Part shown: piece by piece, positions 1-17,344 of the stretch
Layout: every line of letters starts with the position of its first letter
Numbering within the stretch: the first letter of the stretch is position 1
The notes under the pieces: model-generated
Database searches by the model: none
What the model was told of the DNA's origin: nothing
The model's input: only the letters and a program-made list of their open reading frames with translations
Position numbers and translations under genes: made by a program
Source: Diphasiastrum complanatum
Lineage: Eukaryota > Streptophyta > Lycopodiopsida > Lycopodiales > Lycopodiaceae
Assembly: GCA_029204225.1 (NCBI GenBank)
Contig: MU832122.1
Coordinates: 1-64,000, forward strand
Reading direction: 5' to 3'
Length of the DNA stretch: 64,000 nt

Positions 1-656
1 GGTTTTGATCTACAAAAGATCCAATCTACAAATGCAAGAAACTCGATTTTTGTGTAGAATCCAATCTAGCTGCTTCTAGCATTGATATCTTCTCCAAATC
101 ATTGATAGATGTGAATGCCTTATTCATAACCTGAAACACAAGTTTTGATACCATGTGAAATATTTGGGATTCATTCAGATCCAAACCTACTAAGATCTTT
201 GGTTACAAAACAAGCAACTCTACCAATCTTGCCAGTGTAGAAAAATCAGCATCTACACACAAAATGAGATGCAAAATTTAATAGAACTTGATCAAACATG
301 AATCAAAATATAAACTACTGTTGCTATCTGTACATTTACAACAAGCTAATGTATTTCACACATGTGGATCTATAAATAGCAAATATTGATCATTCTACGC
401 ATAGAATTGCAAGATATCACAAGTATAGTGCACCAAAGGATAGTAGTACCAAGAAAACCATGTATAAGCATGAATGAGACAAGAGAGAGAGAAAGATTTC
501 TCTTCCCACGAGTTAGATCCTTTTATAACAGGTCCTAAACCTCAGTTGCCACTTGGTTTCCCTCCAAAATATAAACCCTACTATTTCTGGGACTAGATTC
601 AATGTATCCTACATTCAAATTGAATCTACTCAAACTCAACTTGTACATTTTCCACA
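1..656 (-). mobile_element. Copia-type LTR and start of leader
   Basis: At 141-153, read on the minus strand, lies TGGTATCAAAAC, the tRNA-Met primer-binding site typical of Ty1/copia elements. Next to it at 154 begins TGTGAAAT on the plus strand, the expected LTR border. The other border is probably the TCCACA at 651-656, giving an LTR of about 500 bp with TG...CA ends. The element's internal part runs leftwards (1-140) and off the window, so gag and pol cannot be seen. The primer site is clear; the far LTR border is a guess based only on the CA end. Confidence 0.5.
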
Positions 657-817
657 CTTTTTAAAAGTGTTTATTCAAATGCATTTTAGACTAACATAAC
701 TTTGAAAAGTCAAACTCTAAGTCTCATATAAAGTTGGCCTCAATTTGCCAATAAACAAATGTAGCAAGTATGACTAAACTAGTTAATTTCTCACAAATGC
801 TTGTAAATAAAAAAGTG

Positions 818-1056
818 GGATGGATGCTATGCAAGTGGAGTATGATGCTCTCATGGAGAATCATACTTGGGAACTTGTTGATATTCTCAAGGGAAGAAAC
901 CACTTGGTTGCAAGTGGGTGTATAGTATAACCAAGATGGATCAATAAGTAAGTATAAAGAAAGGCTTGTAGCAAAAGGTCTTTTACAAACAAAAGGCATT
1001 AATTATGATGAAAGTTTTGCTCATGTGGCTAAGCTAGTTACAATAAGCATTAGAGA
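818..1056 (+). pseudogene. Copia reverse transcriptase fragment
   Basis: Three reading frames, read one after another, give the start of the Ty1/copia reverse transcriptase domain (RVT_2). Recognisable blocks are MDAMQVEYDALMENHTWELV, then CKWVYSITK, then KYKERLVAKG and INYDESFAHVAKLVTI. At least two frame changes and one stop break it, and nothing of the YVDD active site follows. It is an isolated dead fragment on the plus strand. No LTR next to it can be tied to it with certainty. Confidence 0.8.
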
Positions 1057-1058
1057 AA

Positions 1059-1713
1059 ATATGGGCCCAAAGAGGGCCCTATAAGAAATGCCATGTAGGA
1101 GAGAGAAAAATAACAATAAAGTAATTAATATATTGTTTCTAACTTCTTTATGCATCTGCCCGCACTAATTTCCAGAAAAATGAATCTACCTTATTTTAGT
1201 CACATCAAACGTCATTGGTGCTTAACCACAGTTAATTTTCAAAATGTCAAATTTTTTTTTTTTCAATAGTTGGAAACAATCAAAAATTTGAATTAAGAGT
1301 GATATTTCAGAAACAAAGTCTACGCCACCTCTATCTCTAGGACAAGTGTTTAATGCCATCTCCAGTTCTATTATTGTCATTGTGCTATTTGCTACTACAC
1401 TATTGTACTGATGACAAAGCTTTATCATCTTCATGTGGATTTGTCACCAAAATATGCTCCGCTCAGGACAAGAAATTCAAAACAACCCAAATTGTCAACT
1501 TCTGATTCGATATAGAGAGGAAAAACTAAAGCATGTAGATCTGTGGTCATCAAAAACATTGTATCCTATTGATCCATATTCATTGCAACATCCGGATTTT
1601 CATTCGGTGACTCAATTAATAATCTATATGTGTCATGACAAAAATGGCCTTTTGGGTTATTGTGAGAATTTGAAACTCTATGGGAATGACATTCACTACA
1701 AAGTATACGTTTT
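1059..1713. other. AT-rich DNA, no gene recognised
   Basis: Open frames here are short and match nothing I know. There is a T-run near 1251-1263. I see no LTR ends, inverted repeats or RNA genes. Confidence 0.5.
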
Positions 1714-2284
1714 TTGGAAGAGGAATTAAGGAAAATATCAAAGGAGTGCGAAGAAAAATCTACAAAGTTGAAAACTTGTTTGGAAGAAAATGAGATATTC
1801 AAGAAGGAGATTCAAACGTTGAAATCTTCTTTGCGTCATTTTACAACTAGTAATGAAGAGATAAAAATTGCATTTCAATCCATGCATATCTCATATTTGT
1901 CTCTTGTTAAAGATATGGATTTGCTCAACATAAAGGTAAAAAGCAACAAGAAGAAAAGACTGGTTACTAAGGATATATGTGATCTATCATTCAGAGGAGG
2001 TTATCGAAAAAGAAGAATTCATGCATTCAAGTAAGTCATAGCTTATTTGGTTCAATATTGTTTGAACTTTTTGATTCAATCATAATCACTAGTTTTGTTA
2101 TTTATTAATTTTCACTCACAGTTTATTTGTTTATTATACTGTTGTGAATACTATGAGTGTCCTAATCTCTACTGACTTTTATATGAACATTATATTTGCA
2201 ATGCAGATCAACATTGGTTGCTGAAGATCATTTGGATGATGAGATTTCCATTGGAAACTCACTGGGTTCTATTTGAACTTCTAA
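1714..2284 (+). CDS. Hypothetical coiled-coil protein, two putative exons
   Basis: An open frame of 106 codons begins at 1714. Its first about 70 residues are rich in E, K and L in heptad-like spacing (for example ELRKISKECEEK), which suggests a coiled coil. Before its stop there is a good splice donor (GTAAGT, 2031). A matching acceptor (ATGCAG, ending about 2206) would continue the frame for another about 25 codons to a TGA near 2277. No family is recognised. It lies just upstream of the decayed transposase-like gene on the same strand and may be its amino-terminal part. It could equally be a chance ORF in repeat DNA. The start codon is the first ATG and has no other support. Confidence 0.3.
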
Positions 2285-2639
2285 ATCTATAAAATCAATG
2301 TTAAACAATAAAAAAATGAAAAAGATTAAGGCTTCAGTTACTAATAGCATTATGAAAACGAAGTTGGAAAAATATTGGACACTACATTGGTTTAGGGGGC
2401 ATGTGATTTTTCTAGCATTAGTAGAGAAGCATATGCAATAATGTTTAAGATGCTAAAGAAAGCATTTGCACATGTAAGTATAAAAAAGTTTTCAATCCCA
2501 CAACCATTTCAACTCAATAAAAAAAATAGACATGTTAAACCAAGGTATATAGTGAATAGTTGGTAATCCAGCTCATATCAATGAAGTGTATAGCTCGAAG
2601 GGAGAATGTCTAGCTTATCCAACAATCCATTAATTAGCT

Positions 2640-4050
2640 ACTAACATTCATCATAGATTTTTATGGTATGACAAATGAGAATGTCAATAACAAGTTGACA
2701 GTTGTTCTTAAGTTAGATGAGTCCGAAATCATAAAAGGACAAAAAATGGAGAGAGTCAGTCTAACGATCATGAATGGAGCACTTTGAAATTCAGAAGACA
2801 ACTTCAGTGTCCAATCAAAAATGATATTTGGTGGTTGGCAACTTTCCAGGTATAGTAGTTTCTTTATAGATTCTATAGGGATAATCTGATATGGACTCTC
2901 TATGTTAATATTATGCTAAATCAATTTTTTGTTTCTCTTATAGGTTTTGAAAGAAGACCATGACATTCTCTCATGGATATTTAATAGAATGTCATATCCT
3001 ACCACCATAAAAAATCACATGGAGGGAGTTCCACTCAATGTTCTTGAAATTGGCACTTTCAACATAGAATGGCATTTAGCAGGAGATCTAAAGACATTAA
3101 AATGTATGTTCAATGTATCCCATGGTGCTAACTCTGAACACCCTTGTTTGTACTGCATGAAGACATCAAAAGACATGACAAGGAGTACAAGAATATCAAG
3201 AGATCGAGAAGATCCTAATTGGAAACTCGTATTATCGATTCCTATTCAGAATGTTCATATTTGTACATTGCATGCAGAGGTGCGTATTATAGAAAAAATA
3301 ATATATCTCCACAACATGGAATACGGAGCTAGAGTCATCTTCGAAAGAAAGCTATATCTAGATTAGAAGATGTATGTCTAAAGCATGCTTACATAAAGGC
3401 CATGTTAAATAAAAAAAGACGACAAACTTTCAAGTAAACCAAAATATTCAATGCAGACCGAGCATTGGAGGCTCCAGAGCTTGTAGATTTTTATCAAATT
3501 ATTTTGGCAAAGAAACCAAGATTCAGTATTCGGTTTGGAAAGAGACAATAGCTGCAACTCAAGATTTTGAAGAACTAGGTTCTATTTCGACTATTCAAAG
3601 TAGAAGTTTGGACAAAATTAGACAACATCGTGAAATACTTGAGAAAAAATCATTTTTCAAATATTGATGTACAAATGATACAAAAAACAACCAGTGAATT
3701 TGTGAATGCAGTTCAAAATGCACGGGGAGAAAATCATATAAAATATCATATGGTAAGATTCCGGTGTAACACTATTATCGACAAAAATGTGCAAATCAAT
3801 TTAGATACTTTTGGTACTGATTTATATTTTGTGGCAAGCAAGAGTGACATTTCATAAAAGTACACAACATGGTGGGACTAGCACAAAGAAAAACTACATA
3901 TTGCAACTTTTTCAATGGTTTTACAGAAGAGTCCAAATTTGTCATAATACAAAATCGACGGATTATAAAAAGTTTCAAAAAGCATGCAAATTTATACAAG
4001 CCAATAGGCAATGGACATATAGAGAAATTTTGTATATTAAATGACAAATA
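2640..4050 (+). pseudogene. Decayed transposase-like gene, family unassigned
   Basis: Several pieces in a row on the plus strand look like one broken protein. At 2640-2848 readable blocks include KLDESEIIKGQKMERVS and DIWWLATFQ. A likely intron follows (GTATAG at 2849 to TTATAG near 2943). Then comes an open stretch of about 139 codons with VLKEDHDILSWIFNRM, EWHLAGDLKTLKCMF, NSEHPCLYC and ICTLHAEVRIIEKII. A later piece (3590-3860) contains TSEFVNAVQNARG. A CxxC followed downstream by an LHA-type helix resembles, as I remember it, uncharacterised multicopy transposon-like proteins of plants and cnidarians. That link is inference. Frameshifts and stops between the blocks show it is not functional. 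Terminal inverted repeats were not found. Confidence 0.4.
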
Positions 4051-4503
4051 TTACAAAGTTTGATTCTCCAATATCTACTCTGCTTCCAACACTTTCTCTA
4101 ATGAAAGTTGCAATTTAGAATCATGCAACAGTTTCTTTCTTTCGTACGGATCTAGGAGCTCATAGTTTTCATGCTTACTCAGATCAACATATGCAACATA
4201 CAATGCAAAATGTGATGATCTAAGCATGAAATTTACTAGTCCATATCCTAATTTTTTAAGTGCAATAGTCTTTTTAACAAAAATTATTTTATGCACCCTA
4301 GTAAAATTATGTCCTCGAAGAAAATGAGAAAGTGCCTAGATTGCCATAATCATTGTTTCACCATGTTGATGAAACTTTGAATGGGCAACACTCTTATCTC
4401 ATTATTTTTGAAGAACTTTAGACAATGCCCCAGTGCATGATCTCTTGAAAATTCTCCAGCAAAAGATCTCTACCCTCAATGAATTGCAAAATCATCAAGG
4501 TAA

Positions 4504-4696
4504 ATTTGGCATCATTGAAATCAACAAAAAGTTGCATAGGTTGATGTGACAAGCTGTCAACACTCTTTTCCAAAATCTCATATTCCCAAGTTTTCTAGCC
4601 TAAAGCCATTGATATGCAAACATCCATGGAAAATTTGTGACTTTTAAGCCTCAAATGTAAGCTACACGTAAACACAAAAGTATTAGAAGATGCACC
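4504..4696. repeat. 190-bp direct repeat, copy A
   Basis: This segment is nearly the same as 5265-5459, from ATTTGGCATCATTGAAATCA to AGATGCACC, with scattered substitutions and a small indel near the end. It is followed at once by an LTR-like sequence starting TGTGAAAAATAG. That places an LTR border exactly where the two copies stop matching. Confidence 0.8.
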
Positions 4697-4905
4697 TGTG
4701 AAAAATAGCCTAATTTGGCAAATCTAGCCATGTAGAACATTGTAAATACTGTGTATAATTGGGTTCCACACATGTAAGGCCAAAATGCCACGTGGCAACC
4801 CACTCCTAATGTAGGTTAGGTCAAGTCAAGAGAGTTGGTCATGTCTATTTGGTGGTCATCCCTATATAGGACCTACACCTAAGTTTAATGTCAAAATTTT
4901 TTATG
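4697..4905 (+). mobile_element. Diverged LTR fragment of the 47930-52453 family
   Basis: The sequence from TGTGAAAAATAG onward matches the reverse complement of the LTRs at 47930-48576 and 51753-52453. Shared landmarks, in order, are TTGGCAAATCTAGC, CCATGTAGAA, CCACACATGT, GCCACGTGG, CCTAATGTAG and TTGGTCATGT. Similarity fades after about 4905. It shows that the nested element belongs to a family with at least one older copy nearby. Confidence 0.65.
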
Positions 4906-5106
4906 CCTAGCCTATGGATGCACTGTAGAGTACTCTTGAAGTTATACTTCTCTTGAAGTTGTGATAATTCCCTATCTCCCTAAAGCACCATTTCTTCAAT
5001 GAACTGACTATCAAATAGTTTTGTATTTTGATATTAGCATTATGTTCCATTGAAATTTGCAATTGGCTATTGAAGCAGTCCAAACTTGATTACAATTTTA
5101 TAGCTA

Positions 5107-5334
5107 TCATTTTTTTAATGATCTACAATAGTGGGTTCCGCACTCATCAAGGTTGTTGTCAACAAGCAAGTTCTCAATGAGTTTCCAAAAAGTGTTTCCA
5201 TTGGCATAACTTATAGCTTCATATTTATAACCTCTAAAAAAAAGTCTCAGTGCTAGTGCTTGGTATTTGGCATCATTGAAATCAACAAAAAGTTGCATGG
5301 ATTGATGTGACAGGTTGTCGACACTCTTTTCCAA
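5107..5334 (-). CDS. Unrecognised short ORF overlapping repeat copy B
   Basis: This 75-codon frame contains DNLSHQSMQLFVDFNDAKYQ and FWKLIENLLVDNNLDECGTH. The amino end lies inside the direct repeat at 5265-5459, so it is probably repeat-borne coding debris. A partial counterpart occurs in copy A. The protein-like composition is the only support, and no family is recognised. Confidence 0.2.
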   Translation of the reverse strand: MEKSVDNLSHQSMQLFVDFNDAKYQALALRLFFRGYKYEAISYANGNTFWKLIENLLVDNNLDECGTHYCRSLKK

Positions 5335-5459
5335 AATCTCATATTCCCAGATTTTCTAGCCTAAAGCCATTGATATGCAAACATCCATGGAAAATTTGTG
5401 ACTTTTAAGATTCCTCAAACTTAAGCTACACTAAACACAAAAATATAATAAGATGCACC
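5265..5459. repeat. 190-bp direct repeat, copy B
   Basis: Second copy of 4504-4696, about 760 bp downstream in the same orientation. The copies agree over CTCATATTCCCA, TTTTCTAGCCTAAAGCCATT and GCAAACATCCATGGAAAATT. Confidence 0.8.
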
Positions 5460-7177
5460 TATATGGTCATTCCAGACCACTATTCAAAGCCAACTTTGTT
5501 GATGCGCTCGATGTGTCCCCATGTCCCAACATATCACAAGACAAACCAAGTACTTAAAACAAAATCTCAAAACCACTGATTCAAACTTTATTAAGGCAAT
5601 AGGATGAAGTGCCCAAATTCTTGTCGCTATCCCATGGACACAAATCTTGAGTTGGATGGAACTTGGATGTACACAATTTTTATCCTTGATGATGACATGC
5701 CCACTGAGAATCGATTTCAGTTCACAATTCAAGCCTTAATTGCTGGAGGCATAGAAATTTGGTGGATGGTTGAAAACATGGCATGTGAATGATATGGCTG
5801 GCTAGATAGAATCTCAAATAATGATCTATGAGGCCTCAAGCTAAATTAGCAAAGCTTTAAGGCTTGTGCACACGACCTTGTATACCCTACTGCCCGCCTT
5901 ATGTAATGTTCAAGCTTCTCCTTCAAAGTTGATTTATAAAGAAGTTCCTCCATCATCAATACCTATGCTAAATAAATTAACAACAATGCACTCATTGTCC
6001 AAGTGGGGTATAGCTAGAGGCACATTGCAATGAGCATTGACATGCCAAGATATTCATTCTTAATAGAAACTAGCGTTATTTCCATCTATGTTTCATGAAA
6101 AGGCTTGACAATGGCATGGTCAATTGCACATGACTATTTTGCTGAAAAATGCAAAGAGAAACATGTGATTGTGGCTTCGATCACAAAGCTAGGAGCATGA
6201 GCTTGCAGAACGAATTTTTTCCTCAATGTGAGGTGATGGTGTATTCCCTTATCTGTGAGTAAAAGTTAAGACATTGCAATTTTCAACTTGTCGTAGCAAG
6301 TTTATCATAGAAAGTTAATCAACATATTTTAAATAATAGTGTTTTTTTCAAAGAGGGAGCTATTTTGGTATTAAATATGGATTTGGTATGGTTTCTTAGC
6401 TTTTCACAATTGATATATATTTTCAATGTAATTATCACATTTTGTTGATTATAATGACCTACTAACACCAATTTGAATTGATAGATTTGAATAAAGATGA
6501 AAAGGCAATTTATCTTTCTCACTAACTTTTGCTATTTTAACTTATTTTTGATACAATTATCTCTTCTTTTATAATGGTTCAGATAGAGTTTAGCTCAAAA
6601 TCAAACTAACTATAATCTCTATCAATCAAAGTTCATAAACAAATAACTGTTTTTTTCAAAATAGTATTTCTTCACAATATTATTATTTAATCCATGATGT
6701 TATGTAAAACAATTTTCTTAATGTGCACACTATCAATAATCATTAAACGATGCAATGCAAAATGACTAGTAAAAGATCATATCAATTTATCATCCCTAAA
6801 TTTATACATATCATTAGGTCTAACGACAACAATTGCTCGTTAGATCTATCGAGGAAAGTAATTGGAGTGAAAATCAAATCAAGTTACAACTATTATACAT
6901 CAACTACTTGAAGCTCTTGATTGCTAACAAACTTGATCAATATGGATAAAGGGAGATCGATCTGATTGGACTAGATTGAACTACTTCGTTAAGCACCAAA
7001 TCTTTATGATTACAAGGTAATCATGATCAAAATCTTGTTTTTGAAATTATCAAGGACATATTTCACCATTAATAGGGAAAATACCCATGAATTATATCCG
7101 AAAGCGAATTGTTTGTAGAAGATTGGATCACAATAAACTATTATCTGATAACCTCATCACATGTAATCTAGAAATTG
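5460..7177. other. AT-rich DNA without a recognised gene
   Basis: Only short open frames occur. One plus-strand frame at 5604-5792 has DGTWMYTIFILDDDMPTENR and could be coding debris, but nothing supports it. No RNA gene or repeat structure was seen. Confidence 0.4.
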
Positions 7178-7392
7178 AAAATGAGCCTTTCATCAATCAT
7201 AGCAAGGGTGTATGGGTAGAGTTGTTGACAGCAACCGGCTAGGCACAGGCTCGATTCCCAACCGTTGTGAACTGACATCTTAGAGGCTTGCAACTCACAT
7301 GGCATTGCCCAAATAGTGTTGCTAGGTTATATATATGCTATGTATAATTGGCCACTAGTTGCTTAACATGTTACCAAAAAAAATGAGCCTTT
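7178..7392 (+). mobile_element. tRNA-derived SINE with 13-bp target-site duplication
   Basis: The 13-mer AAAATGAGCCTTT occurs at 7178-7190 and again at 7380-7392, flanking about 189 bp. Near the 5' end lies a box-A-like TGGGTAGAGTTG (about 7213). Downstream of it is GGCTCGATTCCC (about 7247), a good box B of an RNA polymerase III internal promoter. A non-tRNA body follows, ending in a short A-run that merges with the right duplication. This is the layout of a plant tRNA-derived SINE. Exact repeat identity suggests a fairly recent insertion. SINE family not assigned. Confidence 0.78.
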
Positions 7393-9865
7393 AAAAAAAA
7401 AATGCAACATAAGCCAATCTTTTATGGGATCTATGAGAAAAGTCCCACAAAACAAAGTTTAGCATTCGCTCCACTGCAATCTATTGAAAACGTGACCTCT
7501 ATCCATTTGAAAAATAATATGGTTTGCCAAAAGACAACTCCATTAGTCAGCAAGGATTGGATTATTATTAACCACACCTTTCTCAATTAACATATCACAT
7601 TGAGCTCCCATTTTGACACTTGTTCAAACTTTTTTTAACGCAATGTTGACATAGTCAATTTTTCATCGAAATGACATCTCTTTATAGAAATAACAATATA
7701 ATACTCATTTATATCATGTAAATTGCTTGCAAAACTTGGTAGAATTTTGAAAATGCTAAAAAGTTAACTATTCTTATCCCTTTTCAAGTTGAAAACTATG
7801 CTAAAAATTATTATGGAAAAATGAAAATTTGACAAATTTCGAGGAAAGTACTATGTTGTTCATCACATTGTGCTGGCCACTTTTTGGTTTTATTGTGGTG
7901 AACTCCAAATTGAATAGGACAAGTGATAGTCAAAAAAGGTTAAATGAAATAGGTTTTTCATAACTTGGGGGGGAAAAGGGCATACAAATTGGAAACATTA
8001 TACATTAGCTTTAATATGGAATTCGAAATCCATGCTTTGAATTTTGATGTCATGACGTCATCAGTGTTCATTAAAACAAAGTTCCATCCAATCCCAACTA
8101 CCTGTTCTCCCTAGGCGAGGCTAGGGCGACAGGGCCCTCCAACCAGGGCGGCGACAGCCGTTGGTGCACTAGCACACCATTGGCTAGCACTTCTTTTTTT
8201 TTTTGTGGGGGCGGGGGGCGCGGTACAAAGCCATGCACACAACAAGCCTTATAGCCTGAGCTCATTCTAGCCTGAGGATCTCTGAGTCGAGTACATCTTG
8301 TAAAACTTTTGGATGCACCCAAGCAAAGCATATCCTAAAGTCGATGACCAGGTCAAAGCACCTATAGGAACTAGAGCATGCATAATGGCTGAGGGCCACT
8401 GAAAGTTCAAATTCTTCTAGCTGCAAAGAGAGTAAGGTGAAGTTTACTGATGCCCATGGAATGCCTTTCATCAATTAAAATAGGTCTTTAGAGAAAATAA
8501 ATGATGGCAGAGGCCAAGGTTAGTGCCCTTCATTGGCAGGTGTGCGTTTTAAAAGCTAAGGGCAGAAGTTTCATTTTTTTAACACTTCAATTAACTTTTA
8601 AAGCTCACCAAACATACAATTGGTTCTCCTATGTTTCAGAATAGGTAGCTAAAATACATCAATACATGTTTTCTAGGTGTTTTTTCAGGGTTTTCAGGGT
8701 ATGCGCCTCTTGCCAACAAAGGTTGTAGACCATGCAAAAACTTGTGTCATAGCAGAAATAAGGCTCACCTTTGGAGAACCAATTTGATATGACACCATTC
8801 TATAGAACGCTCTGCAATTGAACACTTTAAATGCTACTTCCTAAATGTTTTCAAGTCTTTTGCATGATTGTTCTTTCAATGCAACTTCACCAACGAGTCC
8901 CACTCAATCCAGAACCAGTTTTGAAATTTTATCATGTCCTTTCTATAAAATGAGTTTCATCTCATGTACATAAAAGATAAAGAGGAAGTCTACCAGTCAA
9001 AACTTTGTCAACAGAAATCATGGACAATTCAATCTGTCTCAGACACACTTTCTTTCGTAATTCATTATCTGTAGAAAGTGTCAGGACAGACAATGACAAA
9101 GTGAAATGGACAAAACAATCATGAAGTCACGTGATCCTATCAATGCCGGTATATTTGTTGAGCTAAACAAATATTCAGTAGCAACAATTATTAAAATTAC
9201 CATTCAGGATAACAATGAAGCAAACCCAATGTTGTGCAATGCTGATTTTTCATCCCAAATTGCCTAATGTCAATAGATAATCTGCTCAATCTAGCGACAT
9301 TACACAGAACCACTGGAACAAACAAAACAACTCAAAAAATTCATAAACGATAAAGAAAACAGAGAGTACATCCTCTTGCAGGTAACACTGGGTAGTCAAT
9401 GCATGGCAGCCACCGATCTTGACATAAAAAGATCTAAGGGCATCCATTCAAAAGCTATACAAGTAAACCACTAATTGCTCAAAATAAGACAAAATCCAGA
9501 CAATGGACTACTTACAACAATGGAAGATGCTTCAAGTACTGTGCTAACTGCCAATTTTTCAGAGCAAGCAAGTGGCACAAAATTCATCCATTTAATCATC
9601 ATATAAAAAACGTGTGACACACAGTAGATGTGACCACCATGAGGTTTCTGCCACGTCATCTACTTCTTGATGTTATGTCTTCTTGTCGAACACAAACTCA
9701 ATAACAGGAACAACATAGGTATTTGCCAAACCACCGACTTATAAAATTAGACACTCAGTGCTAGTAAGTAATATTCTTGTTGGCGTAAAATTAATATCAT
9801 ACATGTATAGTCCATAATTTGCTGAGAGAAACTGTGCAGGAGAAGCTCTGTGCTGTTCCAAGGAC
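7393..9865. other. 3' flank of the E2 gene, no other gene seen
   Basis: Mostly AT-rich. A short GC-rich patch (8100-8225) contains a T-run followed by a G-run and may be the end of an unidentified repeat. The part nearest 9866 should hold the 3' UTR and poly(A) site of the E2 gene, but no signal stands out enough to fix it. Confidence 0.4.
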
Positions 9866-15598
<5,733 letters not shown>

Positions 15599-16556
15599 GC
15601 GCTAGATCAGCAGATCGTGTGCAGCAACCGTCTAACTAAAGTGAAGAAACCAGGCCAACTGGAATCACCAGATAACCTTTACAGATCTTGACGGAATCTG
15701 AAAGCTGCTTACAAGAGCTTAGCGTTTTGATGCAAGTCAACGAGCACAAATAGCCAAACCCGAAGCTCCAGATGGCAAAATGAATATAAAATAATCCAAC
15801 AGATCTTGAAAATAGAGTTAAGACACAGGAACGCACACAGCCGCTTAGCGATGAACAATATTATCAACAAGACGAAAAACGCAATCGAAGGAAAATTTTC
15901 AAAAACATGCGACTAAACGACGGATCTAGAAGCTGAAAACATGAGCGCAAATCAGGATCTACGCATCTCGTAAATCCTTACAGCATCGATAAAACAAAAT
16001 TATCAGCAAAAACTGAAGAAGACGAAGACGAAGACGAAGACGAAGACGAAGGATTCCGCCATAGCTGCGGTGAAAGCGAGCCCTCACGAGGCTTATTCGC
16101 ACTTCATTTTTCGTGCGCCAGTCACTTAGATCTATGCCACGTGTCCGACGTACCACTTGGAAAGTTTTTACTGGTCCACCATAAACACATGAAATAATCT
16201 GGACGGTTGTCGAGAAATCCAACGGTGGTGGGCTTTACATCTTCTAGTGCACGAGAGAGCTGATTGTATTTGAATCCACTGTTTCAAGTCCGAAGAGCAT
16301 AAAAATAAAAGAACACGTCTCTAGCCGGCTACCGTTGGATAGTTCCAAGTACCAAGCAGATGCTGCCACGTGTCGTGGTACAATCCGTCGGATGCTTGAC
16401 GGCTGTAAGATCGGAAACGTGGCTGACATCTAAGTGGGAGGAGTCATGCCGCCAGGTGTGGAAGTGGGAGATTTGATTTTGTATATTTAAAATTAGTGAA
16501 ATCTCAAAAATCGAAGCCATATTTATTAATAAATTAAATTGCTGAAAATGACGTCT
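15599..16556 (-). promoter_or_regulatory. Upstream region of the E2 gene with two G-boxes
   Basis: This stretch should contain the 5' UTR and promoter. Two perfect CACGTG cores lie at 16138-16143 and 16367-16372, both in the context GCCACGTGTC. G-boxes bind plant bZIP and bHLH factors in light and abscisic-acid responses. A GAAGAC hexanucleotide repeat lies at 16015-16051. A possible TATA element (minus-strand TATACAAA) is near 16480. The transcription start is not visible, so the promoter call is positional plus motif based. Confidence 0.5.
16015..16051. repeat. (GAAGAC)n hexanucleotide microsatellite
   Basis: About six copies of GACGAA/GAAGAC in a row in the 5' region of the E2 gene. Confidence 0.9.
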
Positions 16557-16781
16557 CTAGCTAACATAATACTTTGAACGAATTTGGACACGGGCCCAAT
16601 TAGATAGGGAGGGGATTATCTTATCTTTCCTAGGGTTTTTGATGAAACTTCGTGTTTTTATTAATAAAAAATGGGGAAACCCATCAGAGTATAAAGGTAT
16701 GCCTGTAGAAAGTATAAAGGCCGAAAGGCGAATTGAGATACTATACATCAACTATAATAAAACAACAATCTTAGAAAGTAG

Positions 16782-17105
16782 CTATAAAAAGCTTACTGCT
16801 TGATGTAAGTCGCTAGGTAAGATAGTTGGAAGTTTAGGTAGTGCAGGAAGCTGTGAAGCAGCCGTTCCTGCAACTACGGCACTTCGAAGTATTGCAAGTG
16901 CCTGAGTGCGTTGTAAAGTGGTAGAAACTCGTTGACGATAATAAGACGCAATCATAGATAAAGGTGAAGCACCACGTCCCTTCGCTACAAAACCTGCACA
17001 AGAAGATAGAAAAGCGTCGAATTTTTTATGCAAACACCCATAAATTCCCAAGGCAAAAGGAATAAAGTCTTCTCTAGGATGCGATATGAATAATCTCGCT
17101 CTTTA
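16782..17105 (-). pseudogene. Transposon-associated conserved peptide fragment
   Basis: The minus strand encodes a run with HPREDFIPFALGIYGCLHKK, FDAFLSSCAG, ASYYRQRVSTTLQRTQALAI and ASQLPALPKLPTI. It has the feel of the conserved tail that recurs in plant repetitive elements next to reverse-transcriptase-like ORFs, but I cannot name the family. The frame is open for about 105 codons. The upstream part (17074-17274) continues in another frame, so a frameshift is likely. The nearest neighbour is a copia gag fragment on the same strand at 17345; any link between the two is unproven. Confidence 0.4.
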
Positions 17106-17344
17106 TCTTGAGCCGCATGAGAAGCAGCGGCACCTTGGGTAGTTGAAACACGGCGAAGGAGGTCTGGCTGCGAAGGATCAGCAACACCAACATCCCCAAG
17201 CGTGTGAATCCCCTCGCGCGAAAGACCAAGATCAACTCGACGCCTTGCTCCACTATCAATTCACCATGGATCAATAGAACTCAAACATGAAGACATCACA
17301 AAAGCATCATCATTTGTGTTTTGAACACCATCCCCATCAAGAGT

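Noticed and set aside
7200-7270. Stand-alone tRNA gene
   Set aside because: Boxes A and B are present but no cloverleaf or acceptor stem can be built, and target duplications show it is a SINE.
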